Translations under genes and position numbers: made by a program | Notes under the pieces: model-generated | Seen by the model: only the letters and a program-made list of their open reading frames with translations | Database searches by the model: none | Told to the model about the DNA's origin: nothing | Assembly (NCBI GenBank): GCA_963576725.1 | Contig: OY755244.1 | Coordinates: 81,166,621 to 81,230,620 of the forward strand | Source of the DNA: Azorinus chamasolen | Lineage: Eukaryota > Mollusca > Bivalvia > Cardiida > Solecurtidae | Direction of reading: 5' to 3' | Length of the DNA stretch: 64,000 bases | Part shown: positions 36,401 through 46,734 of the stretch, piece after piece | Numbering within the stretch: position 1 is the first letter of the stretch | How the letters are laid out: each line of letters opens with the position of its first letter

Positions 36401-36829
36401 TATGTCATAACCTTCAGTTAGTAATATACGGTCCGTTTCCACCATATTGTCTAAATGTGTTTCTGTGAAGCAAATTATGTCGTGTTCACATAAATTATCA
36501 ATTATAAAATCTACTTTATTCCTGATGCTTCTGATATTGCAGTGCAATAAAGATACTGCATGATTATAAATTGGGCCTGGGTTAATCTCAATATCACCAG
36601 CTTCAATCAAAAGTAACAGCAGAACAACTTTAAAATCATAATTCCTGTGCAACCAGTTTGCGTATTCCAGCGTATATAACAGACAGATCCGGACAATAAA
36701 CAAAATCAATATAGCAAACTCCACAAACAATGATGAATGTCTTACTCTGATCTTTTTGAATACTAACACCTTACAGCAGTTAAATAATCCTATGGCAGCT
36801 CTCCATGCACACACATTATTTCCCATCAT
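33422..36829 (-). CDS. LINE polyprotein: 2A-like leader, AP endonuclease, reverse transcriptase
   Basis: The protein nicks target DNA and copies its own RNA by target-primed reverse transcription. Residues 31-75 are strongly hydrophobic. They are followed at 78-86 by GDIEINPGP, a 2A-like ribosome-skipping motif with the break expected between G85 and P86. The endonuclease follows: HCNIRSI (about 96), FTETHL (121), GDLNED (228), SDH (289-291). The RT contains GVPQGSVLGPLLF and YADD (749-752). A CCHC-like knuckle (C1062, C1065, H1075, C1080) closes the protein. All catalytic motifs are present and there is no internal stop. The layout fits the CR1/L2 group, where 2A-like leaders are known in some animals. 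No separate ORF1 is visible. The first of two adjacent Met codons is taken as the start. Confidence 0.92.
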   Translation of the reverse strand: MMGNNVCAWRAAIGLFNCCKVLVFKKIRVRHSSLFVEFAILILFIVRICLLYTLEYANWLHRNYDFKVVLLLLLIEAGDIEINPGPIYNHAVSLLHCNIRSIRNKVDFIIDNLCEHDIICFTETHLDNMVETDRILLTEGYDIPYRKDRTNHGGGILVYPSKNIVHKRLPQLETHCNESIWLSIKLGSVTYLVGVFYSPKTADSHFFQNLNVNIEMAYSICKNIIILGDLNEDLFNTNFHNLQDILCINSMTNVITEPTRSQALLDPIIIPLDMTYLHSEVIAVPQHISDHKATSIILPCSYETNPSFERTIWLYNQADYELFNDKLRNHDWNSLKELGVNEACNIFTETILGFAKESIPRKKIMIRMNDKPWFDSALRKQCRIRNRLKHVAIKSGKSTDWNKFKTARNKVNNMKKQAKENFYNTLELNLSDLQSNDKKGFWKTIKHFVKGSGKSENMIPPLQEEVNGKFRYCITNEEKAELLNTYFTSISTVNDEHASLPELVMKTNNSLQDIIITEDEIQDTIKVLNKNKASGCDGISHKMLQNTHLAVSKPLSILFNLSLQEGIYPDNWKIANITPLFKKGDKTAVSNYRPVSLLSCCGKLFERLIFKRMYNFFIDNNLIYKYQSGFLPNHSTSMQLIDIYHHICQTYDNRQVACMVFCDISKAFDRVWHRGLLFKLQQNGINGPLLKWISNYLSERSQRVVLHSSESSLKTINAGVPQGSVLGPLLFLIYVNDIAENLLSLTRLYADDSSLYCSTSSVEDIEGILNHDLSIISYWAKQWLVKFNPDKTEFLFFCLRQHENAPKLYFENSLINLVKDHKHLGVTLSSNSQWQTHIETILQSASKVIGIMRRLQFTLNRQSLNQIYLSYVRPILEYSSVVWAGCTENQVGAIERLQNEAARIVTGLTRSVSLEKLYIECGWESLKTRRELQKYYFMYKVHNNLTPSYISDLFQLHVNTRTNYQLRNPENVTVPLCRTEIMRRSCIPSSIEMWNNLDRNIKSATTLRSFKSNLKHNTTITIPKIYLHGNRRLAVFQARIRNNCSNLKLDLYNNKLSPDPLCAQCNTYSVEDAEHFFFRCSRFQTQRIVLFNQTRDFHPLSTESLLFGKNSVSVKDNCKLFEAVQIYIRNTKRFE
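36572..36598 (-). other. 2A-like recoding motif in the LINE ORF
   Basis: These codons encode GDIEINPGP, matching the D-V/I-E-x-N-P-G-P signature of 2A oligopeptides. They are preceded by a Leu-rich stretch as in active examples. If active, an 85-residue hydrophobic leader would be released from the endonuclease-RT. Confidence 0.8.
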
Positions 36830-37288
36830 GTAATTGAACTATCAGCAACTTGGGCTCTGGAGGCCACCATAGGCAAACAGCCACAGTATTGCCACTGTAC
36901 TTTCAAATAAGAGGGACCCTTCATACAGATAGAGAAGTAAATAGACAGAAAAAAAACTAACAGAGTGTCTGATCAAAAACAAAAACACAAAATACAGTCA
37001 AAATTGCCAAATGAAAACAGAAAATAAAAGGCAAGATAAAAACCGTTTTCTGGGAATTTATGGTGGTTGATTTTAATATATTCATTTCTAATACTTTACT
37101 AAGTATAGGTTTGTCGTTAAAATAAGCTTTAGAAACACTTTTTTTACCTTAAGGTATCACCAGTGTTTAGACTAGGTATTCATAATCTCCTTAGCGATGA
37201 AATTATTGACACTAGCATTCCCTATTCGCCATAAATTCCCTGGAAAACTATCCTGACTCTAAATACGTCTTGCCTTGTCAGCCATATT

Positions 37289-38580
37289 GCCGCTTTAGAC
37301 CGGTCCCTGTTCCGCCTACCTCGGGGCAGGCGGCTCAGAGCTCTGTCCCTGTCCCCACCCTAGGGGTTCTGGCCCTTCGAGGCATCAGCTCTAGGGACTC
37401 GCTCTTTCTGTACACCCCACCTATCCGACCTACCATTCTTGTGGACGCCAGATTGCTTCACTTTGTCGCAGCATGGCGCAATATCACCCAGGATCCTTGG
37501 ACCCCTCTCCTGTAGACGCAGGCTATCATATCCCTCTGGTTCGGCAGCCTCCTATTTCAAGGGTCCCTATTCATCTGTCGTCGGATCATGCGAACATACC
37601 GGACTCTGGATCTTCTCTTCTCGCAAAAGGGGTGATAGAAAGGGTACTGAACGAAAATTCGGCGGGCTTTTACATCCGTTTTTTATGTTCCAAAGAAAAA
37701 TGGCGCCTTTTGACCGATCATCAACCTTTCTACTCTAAACAAGTACGTAAAGGTCGAACCTTTCAAGATGAAGACCATCGCTTCCATTCGGCTGGCTATC
37801 AAAACCGACCAATGTGGCGTTTCCATGGATTTCTCGGATGCATATTTTCATCTCCCGATTCACCCAGCAGACAGACACCTCCTGCGCTTCTGTCATGGAG
37901 GTATCGTTTACTTGTTCCGGGCTCTGTCCTTTGGCTACTTTACGACCCCTAGAGATTTCACCAAACTCATGGGGGTCGTAGCGGTCTATCTCCAGCAGAG
38001 TGGTGTCACTCTGATTCAGTACTTCAACAATTGGCTGCTTCACCAGCTCCTTCGTCATTCTCTTCTGCTTAACATCCGCTACAGCTGGGAGGTCTTGTCT
38101 CAGTTGGAGCTAGTACTGAACCCGGAGAAATCGGATTTCATCCCATCGGAAGATTTCATCTTTGTGGGAGTGAATTTCTTTACGGACTCCAACACGATCA
38201 GGATCTCTCCCACAACGAGTGGCGGATATCTTGCAGTAGTTACCTCTTTTCGGCCAGAAGGGCAACTGCTCAGAATCAGATCCCTATCTACTTCCTGTGC
38301 ATTTTTTATCACGTCCTGTTGGATGAGAACCTTAGGGCTGCTTCCTTGAAGAATATCTCTACACTTTCTTCGTTTTATCTGCGCTCTTTCGCAACCCCAG
38401 AACAACCTACTTGTACGTTATCTAGGTCTGCTTGTGACCTCTCAAATAGTGGTATAACTCCTAGGGCTAGCACTTTTCTAATGGCCGTTGGTGCGACCTT
38501 TTTGGGAAATTATTATTCAGAAGAATCTACTAGCGCCAGAACTTCTGAGATAACTGCCCTAGAATCATTTGACAAATAAC
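37289..38580 (+). pseudogene. DIRS-like retrotransposon, RT part, dead
   Basis: The RT of a DIRS/Ngaro-type element resumes after the LINE. Frame 37473-37952 gives LLAKGVIERVLNENSAGFYI. Frame 37768-38349 gives VSMDFSDAYFHLPIHPADRH, FRALSFGYFTTPRDFTKLMG and LNPEKSDFIPSEDFIFVGV. The catalytic Y-x-D-D box reads YFNNWLL, so both catalytic Asp are lost. Frameshifts separate the pieces and a clear RNase H, methyltransferase-like or tyrosine recombinase domain is not seen. An antisense ORF over this region is noise. Confidence 0.75.
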
Positions 38581-39119
38581 CAAACAAAGTGCAGTAATAG
38601 GAAATAGTTTTATGAGCGCATCAAATATAACATGTATATTTACAGTATCAGAAATGATAAATATGTTAAGAAATTGTTTTTATGTTGCAGATATTATCTA
38701 AATGATTATATTCAGTGCCTTATGAAAAATGTTTCCCCATATATAACTAAAAATAGCTTGTTGTTTGTATATTAAGGCTAAGTCGTTTCTCTTTTACAGT
38801 TGCAAGGGAGATAATTCTTGCTGTTTTCAGAAAAAGTTTTCTTTTCTTTTTCAAACATGTTGCTGGACATAAAATATAATAATATTAAACAATGTGGTTT
38901 GAGAACTTGTCATTTTTGACTCTATCTCTTGTATACAAAAAACATAAAAACGTAATATTACGAATTCAGGGGCAGATAATCAACTGCATTCTGTTGGCTT
39001 AATCAGCATCCATATAACATCCAACAAGTGACATTCGATGGAGGGTATATTCAGCTTTACAGTGATGTAGGTGTCATAAAATCCCGCTGGGGTGGGTGGG
39101 GGCTAGGGTACAGCTGGCC
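38581..39119. other. No recognisable feature
   Basis: AT-rich non-coding DNA between the DIRS remnant and a short minisatellite. Confidence 0.45.
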
Positions 39120-39265
39120 CTGAATCTAAGACCACAGGGATAGCGGTACATAATACGGGCAGATAGTGTAGGCACAGACCAGAGGGATAGCGGCACATAA
39201 CACGGGCAGATAATGTAGGCACAGACCAGTGGGATAGTGGCACATAATACGGACATATAGTAGAA
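39120..39265. repeat. Three copies of the 47-bp minisatellite unit
   Basis: GGCACAGACCAGAGGGATAG with GATAGTG and CATAATACGG phrases repeats at 47-bp steps, the same unit as at 28.6-30.5 and 50.7-52.2 kb. Confidence 0.85.
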
Positions 39266-39752
39266 GTAATGGGGTCGGTTTGCCCCCCCCCTAACAATGA
39301 TGACGTAATATGATGCCATGTGACCTAATGGATTAGAACGATCGCGTGAGTTTCGATTTACGTAATCTTATTTCATTGGCGACCACATGGGTTTAGATTT
39401 AGATTGGTCTGCGAGATATGGGAAATATCTAGAAGGATCGGGAGCTACACAATATTATAACTTGTATACCTCGAATCTGGAAAACCCCTCAAGTGTAAAC
39501 ATCTTTAGCTTGTAACAGCGTTTAAAATGGCATAAATCTATTTCTACAGATTTCACTACACTCGTGATCAACTATGGATAAAAAATCAATAATCCATTCA
39601 AAAGACTATACGTTCAATAGCCATCTAGGAGTGTGAATTGTTCTGAATGCAAGTGCTAACAGAAAATCGATATTTTGAATACAGGTGATAATACAAAATC
39701 GATACCCATTTTACATTCGATAACACTGGGTAAATAGAAACTCTATTTCAAT
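39266..39752. other. No recognisable feature
   Basis: Non-coding flank. A weak repetition of AAAATCGATA phrases at about 39664-39710 is the only pattern. Confidence 0.4.
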
Positions 39753-40198
39753 AAAAGTACAAGAATGAGTCATGCAGGAAACACCACATACAGAACAAAC
39801 AGTCGCCCGAACAGCAACACAAGGAAACAGCAAATGTACATAACTTTATAAACATCAATCAAGAGACGCACAAAGACAAAACAAACATACAATAGGGGGA
39901 AGATGGAAGAACCGCCTTGGAACGATCAGTGACAAAAGTCACTGGGGTTAAACCGGTTTTTGGGCGCCCAACCTCACACTTATTCCATCCCCACCATAAA
40001 AGACAAACAGTGTAAATAAACGTATCCCCTCTCCGACTAATCTACAACAACCGCGACGGCAAATACAATGGTAAAGTGCATGTATAACGAAAACATTTAA
40101 GTGAACAAACTGTATCCACCTATCGCTAGTGTACTCAATGATTGAGCTGCAAACAGAGTAACTGTAGAAAAGTAATAAAGGGTGCGACAAAAACGAAA

Positions 40199-40263
40199 TA
40201 GTACATATATTCGACGTTCTCCTTCCGTTTCTGGATTTAAGAGATCGCCTTCATAGAGTACTA
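40199..40263 (-). promoter_or_regulatory. SECIS-like hairpin, copy 2
   Basis: Minus-strand order: helix I TAGTAC paired with GTACTA; internal loop TCT/ATAT; quartet ATGA opposite CGAA; helix II AGGCGATCTCTT paired with AAGGAGAACGTC (10 of 11 pairs counting G-U); and unpaired AA exactly 12 nt after ATGA. These are the hallmarks of a eukaryotic selenocysteine insertion element. It begins at the stop codon of the RT frame. The equivalent position in copy 1 folds the same way with different bases. Confidence 0.6.
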
Positions 40264-40668
40264 AACCTTTCTTGTCGGCGTACATGCAAAGAGGCCAGCG
40301 TGATTGCCAACTGTAAAAGGGTTGACAACGAAACATGCAGTATTATGTAGTACTATAGGATCATATCCCTTTTTAATGATTTTTTTAACATATTTGATGA
40401 ACAAAGTGAGAAAATGGGTATGTCCAATAATTTTACGAAGTTTGTAAATCACATCACCATAAAATTCAGGATGTGAAATACCGTGTCGCAGAAGCGCCTT
40501 GAGATTACATTGGTACTTGCCAATAAGTGAGAGATTTCGATAGTAAAATTTAGAGAAATATTTTCTTAGTTTATGGTATCTATATCTTTGCTTAAGCAGC
40601 TTTTCAGTTAAAATGAGATTTAGACTGTTAAAATCGTCAATATGCAAGTAACGCTTGCAGAATATTAA
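40261..40668 (-). pseudogene. Penelope-like RT C-terminal fragment
   Basis: The frame 40261-40647 encodes LTEKLLKQRYRYHKLRKYFS, HPEFYGDVIYKLRKIIGHT and a C-terminal TACFVVNPFTVGNHAGLFAC. It aligns over its length with the C-terminal part of the copy at 55.7-56.3 kb. Only the region after the RT palm remains, so it is inactive. The stop codon is TAG at 40261-40263, directly at the first helix of the SECIS-like element. Confidence 0.8.
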
Positions 40669-40744
40669 TCTTGATTTAATTTAATCTATGATAATTATCA
40701 GGTTCCAGTCCCTCCGTAAAGATTCGGGGACCAACTAGCAGGGT

Positions 40745-41165
40745 ATTTTATTTCATAAACAGTATAACTCCTAATCGAAATCTACAAGCAGCATAGTGTT
40801 GGTATTGAGAGAAATTGAAGAGACAGAATTAATGTAATTTCATCAATATTGTAGATCCTAATCAATATGATAATGCAGTGTATTTTAACAAATTGGAGAG
40901 TCAGAGTTAATGTAATTTCACCAATAGTGTAGATCCTAATCCAAATCTACAAGCAGCATAGTGTTAGTATTGATAAAAATTGAAGAGACAGAGTTAATGT
41001 AATTTCATAAACAGCATAGCTTCTAATCACTGTATTTTAGTACGAATAGAAACTGAAGTGCAATAGCTAATTTCATAAGCAGTATAGCTCCTAATCAATA
41101 TATACAGTGTATCTTAGTATGAATAGAAACTGTAGTGCAATGGTTAATTTAATAAATTGTAGCTC
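40745..41165. repeat. Degenerate tandem repeat
   Basis: Phrases such as GAGACAGAGTTAATGTAATTTCA, GTAGATCCTAATC and CAAGCAGCATAGTGTTAGTA recur at uneven 70-120 bp steps. No coding sense. Confidence 0.6.
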
Positions 41166-41203
41166 CTGGTAAAAATGCAGTTTACAACGAGAGCAAGTAA
41201 CAA

Positions 41204-41431
41204 TTAACCATTGTCTTCATAGAAAAGTGTTTTCACGCATTTTCAAACAGAGAAGACCCAGAGCAGACAGCTCTTAAAGGACCGTCTGTTTGCTAATGGT
41301 ATTTGATAGATCTGTTTCTTTAGTTGCCAAAATGGTTTCAAGGCTCCCATCTCTCATATTTTATTATAACAAGTTTGTCCGTGAATGTTCAACAGGCATT
41401 GAATTTTTTTCAAAAACATGGAAAGGGTTAA
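41204..41431. mobile_element. TTAA-flanked hairpin MITE
   Basis: TTAA at 41204-41207 plus CCATTGTCTTCATAG, and ACATGGAAAGGG plus TTAA at 41428-41431. The central hairpin's left arm (CAAACAGAGAAGACCCAGAG, from 41244) is intact, but the right arm is shortened to GGACCGTCTGTTTGC. The next LINE's 3' tail starts immediately after the right TTAA. Confidence 0.65.
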
Positions 41432-42317
41432 TAACAGAACAGAACAGAACAGAACAATTATTTTATTTGACTTGTACACAAGATACATCGTCATACATAC
41501 AATTCAACATCAAATTGATACGTGAAACAATTAGCGTAACCAACTATATGCAGATACAAATACTTTACACATAAGTTGAAATTTTCATGCTCGGAGAGTG
41601 AACAATTTTTAACAAATTTTGTATTAAATTATGCTGATAGAAATCTTAAAAAGGGCACAAAGGAACAAATTCTATATTAAATTATGTTGATAGAATTTCT
41701 TAAACAGGACAAAACGGATCAGAACGTATTCATGTTTTTTGATTACACCTTACATCAATGCTGAAAACTTGTCGGTGTAACATTAGGAGTGACATCAATC
41801 ATTCAACAGATTTTAGAAATGTAACAATTAATAATTATATTAAGTCATTAGAATCCACATTCGAGTAAGTGTCAAGTAGACATTCAAAATACTCTTATAC
41901 ATGTATCCATAGATGTAACGGCACAATGCAGGATAAAATCATACATAAAGCTCCAATATGGACTTGAATTGGACAGCGTTATGCTATGTGCTTCAATGCG
42001 TGTATCAATCTGTACGTGCATAATACTATTCAGGCAGAAAATTAGCAAGCAATGTTGCATTAAGCGTGGATCTGATAGAAGACCCATAAAAAGTCATGCA
42101 AATAGAAGCTGCTTAATGCACGCCAAAACATAACACAGAAAGCGTCTGATTATACCCCATGCGCCATTTCTATCATGTACCGTGCAGTCTACTAACTTAA
42201 GAAATATATACAGTTGATAACATATTTAACAACAATGTGATATAATAAATACATATGTAATCAAATATATATGTACACTCAATATTGTACTAGACTCATA
42301 GAACCAAGTTTAAATCA

Positions 42318-44493
42318 TTATTGTATAATATTTATACATCTGTTTCTTAGGCTGAATGCATCCTTAGTATACGAAGCTAAATTAATTAAACTTTTCTTAT
42401 CATGACTTATAAACATTTGGCATAATTTAAACATTGATGGCCTTTCAAAGTAGAATTTATCTAAATATCTGTTTCTGATCTCACTATATATTGGACAAAT
42501 ACAAATAAAGTGATAAATATCTTCTATCTCCGAACGATTGCAAAAATTGCAAATTCGTTCATTTCTCGGAATTCTATTTATACCATAACGCCCAGTTTGT
42601 ATTCTTAGAGAATGTGCTGATAATCTTAGCTTCGTAATGTACAGTCTTAGGTCATGAGGTACAACATCTAAATACGGTTCATATGAAAAGTTGGGTTTGA
42701 AGTGCTTATACTCTTCTAAAATAGGGCTATTTTGTACTGCTTCGTACCATTCCTGAACAAAACAATCAACCATACGTTGTTTGAATACCACAATGAATGT
42801 TTTAACTGCGTCTGGATTCAAGTTATAGAAAATATCTGAAAAACCATACATATCAAGCAAATGTTTAACCTGCCAAACCCAATTTTTTTACCCCGTTCAA
42901 AGTCCTCTACTGCCAAGTTATACACTCTGTTTAAAATTATATTATCTGTTTGGGTTACCTTGCACCAATATTTTATAATTCTATAAAAACGCGTTATATA
43001 AAGAGGGTAACGACACAGTTCCCCATATACACCCATAGTGCTTGAATTGATGGGGAGCTTCAAAATACGTTTAAGGAACTTAAGATGAACCCTCTCAATA
43101 TCTTTTGATTTGGTAAAACCCCAAATTTCGGAAGAATAGTTCAAAATAGAACCAACAAATGAGTCAAATAATTGACAAAGCGTTTTAGGCTTTAAAGGCA
43201 TTCTATTACAATTTACTAATAAGGTATACAGTGCTTTTAAAGCTTTACCAATAACGAATTCGTTATTAACTCCAAAGTTACCGTTATATTTGAGGACAGT
43301 CCCTAGATAATTGAATGTGATAGGCATTCCATTATAAGTCCATACTTCATCTGCATACAGACCGATTCTTTTTCTAAACACCATAACTTTTGTTTTTGTG
43401 TTATTCACTTCAAGGCCCCATTGTTGGCAATATGAGTATAATAGATCCAGATTCTCTTGTAAGGCAGAGGGAGACTCGCCAAACAGAACCATGTCGTCTG
43501 CAAACAATAATAATATAAGTACAATGTCATCTATTAGTAAGCCTGACGTTGGTTTACTTTGAAGAAATAATTCTAAGTCTTCTAAAAATAACGAGACCAA
43601 AATTGGCGATATTACCTCCCCTTGTCTTAAGCCCACTGAATAAAAGAAGTAATCTGAATAATTATTACAGTGCTTCACGCACGATTTAACCTCCTCATAC
43701 ATGCTTTTGATAATACATAATACTTTGCTTTGTATACCAGACTTAAACAATTGCAGCCATAATGCGTGCCTGTAGATACTGTCAAAACATTTTTTTAGAT
43801 CAATAAAGGCAACATATAACCTCCGGTTATTATTAAGATAATTTTGCACAACTGTATTCAATGCAAAAATAGCATCAACTGTAGATCTACCTTTCCTAAA
43901 GCCAAACTGGGCATCAGATAAACAATTGAATTTGTCACAATAGGCTACAATTCTCTGGTTTAAAATTGATGTATATAACTTAGACATACAACTTAAAAGC
44001 GTGATTCCTCGATAATTACTACAATCGTTTTTATCTCCCTTTTTATATAAAGGGATCACAATACCTTCTCTCCACTGATCTGGAAAGCAACCCGAGTCCA
44101 ATATAGCATTGAATATGTCACATATGTAAGGAGATAAAATGTCTACACTTTCTATAAAATATTCATTCAAAAGACCATCCTTTCCGTAGGCTTTATTACA
44201 TTTCATTTTTTTACTGCCTTCAAAACTTCATCATGCGTAACCGGATAATCCAGTTCGTCATCATATTGAACAGAATTGAAATCAAACTTTGTACAAAAAC
44301 TTTCCGCTTCATCATTCTTACATTGAAAAATATCATTCTCTAAATTAGAAAAATATCGGAAGAAATCGTCGATCGAAATGGAAGACTCCGCTTTCGCATT
44401 CTTTTTCTTAAACTGTTTCCAAAAAGCCTTCGGCTTGCAATGCTTTAACCTTTCTATTTGTTCTATTTGCTTTAATTTATAATTTCTTTTCTT
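42318..44493 (-). pseudogene. LINE ORF2, reverse transcriptase half
   Basis: RT motifs are in order: KKGDKNDCSNYRGITLLSC, LSDAQFGFRKGRSTVDAIFA, FIDLKKCFDSI, GLRQGEVISPILVSLFLEDL and FADDMVLF with both catalytic Asp. After the RT comes a C-terminal part with ERICNFCNRSEIEDIYHF, a cysteine/histidine knuckle. Damage: a one-base loss in an A-run near 44208 separates the linker (KAVKK / MKCNKAYGKDG), and a frameshift near 42830-42860 separates the RT from the C-terminal 180 residues. Otherwise the frame is clean, so the copy is young or sequencing of A-runs may account for some of it. Confidence 0.8.
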
Positions 44494-45735
44494 TTACTTT
44501 ACTATTTTCTTGTAACTAGATTTACACTCGCACAAATATTTCCTGCGGACATCAGTTGTGTTGTGGTTAAAACATCTCAGAGCCTCAAGATAACATTTCT
44601 TCGAACGTCTACACTCATTATCGAACCACACTGCATCATTTAACAAAGGCGTATCGATAAACGAATTTTGTTCAACGAGTAATAAACTATGGGAAAATAA
44701 TGGATCAGCTACGTTCTTTATAATATTGGTAAACTCAGACACTGTTTTATTTATTGAGTGTGAATCATGTTGATGAAGACCCGATACTAAGTTATTTAAA
44801 ACGGTTAAATTTGCAATCAGTGCTGATCTAAACTCAGATTTAAGGTTATCGTTCCACTTATACCTTATTTCACAACTTTCGTTTGCTACCTCGGCTTTGT
44901 AATTGCAACATAGAGAAAAGCTAACAGGTGTATGGTCACTCCACTCAGTCAATGGGTGTACGTTAAAACTCGATATGCACGAGAAATTACATTCCTGAGC
45001 CAGTAAATAGTCTATTACGGAGGCCCCGTTGTGGGAGATGTATGTAAAAGAACCAATACCGTGATCTTGTCCCAATCTTCCGTTAACTACTCTCATCTGT
45101 GTGGATTTACATAGGTCTAATAACTTTGTGCTAAAGTTGTTACACTTATTATCAAGTGAGGCCCGGCTACAGAATTCGTCCGGAACATAATCAGAATAAT
45201 CTATATAATCAACATTTTTATCACAAATAATAAAGTCATGTTTTATCCCTGTTCTACTGTTAAAATCCCCACAGATAAACACAGACCCTAAATCACTGAA
45301 GACATCAATATCGTTTTCCAATATTTGAAAGAAATCGATATTAACAGAATTATAAGCAGGTGACTCTTCGCCCCAAAGGTATATACCACACAAATACATA
45401 TCAGAACTCATTTTAAAAAATACACGATCAAGTTTTAACCAAATAACGGTATTCTGGTGTGTTTTTATAATTTCAATACCTTTAAGTGATTCTTTATAAA
45501 ACAAAGCAACCCCACCACTAAGCCGTTTTGCATGTCTATGTTGGAACGGTCTATAAAAATTGTGAGATATATAGTCAGAAAGTTCAATATTGCTGTCGCC
45601 AGAAGACCATGATTCATACAGAAAGATTATGTCGTTTTTCAATAAAGTGTCAACAAAATCACTGCTTTCCATCTTTGTTGCGGAAAGTCCATTTACGTTC
45701 CATGACAGAACATTTACAGCACTCTCCCAGAATCC
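44494..45735 (-). pseudogene. LINE ORF2, AP-like endonuclease half
   Basis: The endonuclease reads VNVLSWNVNGL at its start, then LSGGVALFYKE, VFICGDFNSRTG, SVIDYLLA and EWSDHTPVSFSL, so the catalytic Asn, Asp and His motifs are present. It ends at a TAA (44494-44496) within KKIVK-stop-KKRNYKLK, where the frame would otherwise continue into the RT; I read this as a nonsense lesion. The first ATG in frame (45672) lies downstream of the essential WNVNG, while the frame upstream is open back to the ORF1 stop. Confidence 0.8.
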
Positions 45736-46005
45736 CTAGTCTTTTATCGGCTTCCCGTCGATATAAAGGGTACCGTAGGCAACCCAAGCTGTTTTTCCTT
45801 CTTGACGCGCCGCTTTCATTCTCGGAAATAACTTTTTCCTCTTTTCAATTATCTCCCTTGGAAATTGTTCGTTCACATAATATGGTGTACCTTGTAAAGC
45901 TTTCCACTGTTTCCTCACTAACTCTTTGTCTTTAAATTCCAGAAATTTAGCAACAATATTCCTACACTTGCCAGTAAATCCTCTCTCACGATGTGCACTC
46001 TTCAA
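45736..46005 (-). pseudogene. LINE ORF1 C-terminal fragment
   Basis: Eighty-nine codons read YYVNEQFPREIIEKRKKLFP and ARQEGKTAWVAYGTLYIDG, matching the C-terminal nucleic-acid-binding domain of L1-type ORF1 proteins. The N-terminal part is missing because the element is truncated. The stop TAG (45736-45738) is followed in the same frame by ORF2 with no other stop. Confidence 0.7.
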
Positions 46006-46010
46006 CGTTC

Positions 46011-46346
46011 AGCTCTCAAATGACTTTGAGTAGTTGTGTGCAGTGCTTAAGCGCATACGCACTTGATACGCATGCGCACTGGTCTGTCATTCATGTCTCA
46101 CTTGTGATTTGTTTTTAGAATGACATCATATATGATCTCATAAGCTATATTTAGAATGAGAACGATCAGAATCTACACAGTATACAGAGTTGACGTGTTT
46201 ATTTGGTAAGTATTCGCGGCATTGTAGGTTAGACCCTCCCCCACCAAATGAACGCCAATAATGAATGTCTAGCTGAAAAACGAGCCCTCAAGTGTAAGCA
46301 TACTACGTGATGTACTGTATTGCCCAATGTGTTCTGAGATCACGAT
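46011..46346. other. No recognisable feature
   Basis: Non-coding flank between the LINE and the third inverted repeat. Confidence 0.4.
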
Positions 46347-46734
46347 AGGGTATTCAAATATCAACCAGCTAATAACAATGAAAAACCAGTGTAAAGGAAT
46401 TTTGATACTGATTCCAAAAATATATATGCAGTAATAGTAGCAGTAGTTACAGCGGTGGGTGGTACTCTTAGTTTCATCTCGTAGAGATTACTCACTTTCT
46501 GAGCCACGAGAAGGCGATACTACATATCAGAACACCCCCATCCCACATATAGTCCCAACTGTCCTCTTAGAATTGTTGTTCTTGTTAGTAAACTGTATCC
46601 AAGTTGTCTCTGTGTTTACAATGTGTCACCAGTCCTGTGTCTTCACTTGGTCTGTTTGTCAAGTTCTCACTATGGTGTAAATTTGATTATCTGTGTAGTT
46701 TACTGACTTGTGCAGAATTGTTTTGTTTTAGTTA

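Larger units (their letters stand above)
32857..37288 (-). mobile_element. Complete APE-type LINE with 10-bp target duplication
   Basis: The element lies between two copies of GCCGCTTTAG (32847-32856 and 37289-37298). On the minus strand it has a 5' UTR of about 460 bp (37288-36830), one 1135-codon ORF, and a 3' UTR of about 565 bp ending in AATAAAATATG and a TTTAAACTAAACTAAA-like tail. An undamaged ORF and an intact target duplication suggest a recent insertion. It lies antisense inside the DIRS-like pseudogene. Confidence 0.88.
39753..40668 (-). mobile_element. 5'-truncated Naiad-type Penelope-like element (copy 2)
   Basis: The minus strand carries the RT C-terminus (40264-40668), a stop, a SECIS-like hairpin (40199-40263) and a 3' UTR down to about 39753 that matches 23490-23795 and, less closely, 54908-55560. 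Truncation at about 40668 is typical of target-primed insertion. Confidence 0.8.
41432..46010 (-). mobile_element. APE-type LINE with ORF1 end, ORF2 and TGTTC tail
   Basis: A 4.6-kb minus-strand element. Its 3' end is a short run of TGTTC units (plus strand GAACA at 41432-41456). Then come a 3' UTR to 42317, ORF2 (RT and endonuclease) to 45735, and the C-terminal part of ORF1 to 46005, where the copy is 5'-truncated. Only a few lesions interrupt ORF2. Related 3' ends lie at 50203-50695 and 59056-59200. The clade is not assigned. Confidence 0.8.

Noticed and set aside
40097..40336. 79-codon minus-strand ORF over the SECIS-like hairpin
   Set aside because: It is an alternative frame of the RT end and 3' UTR; the RT frame stops at 40261 as in the other copy.
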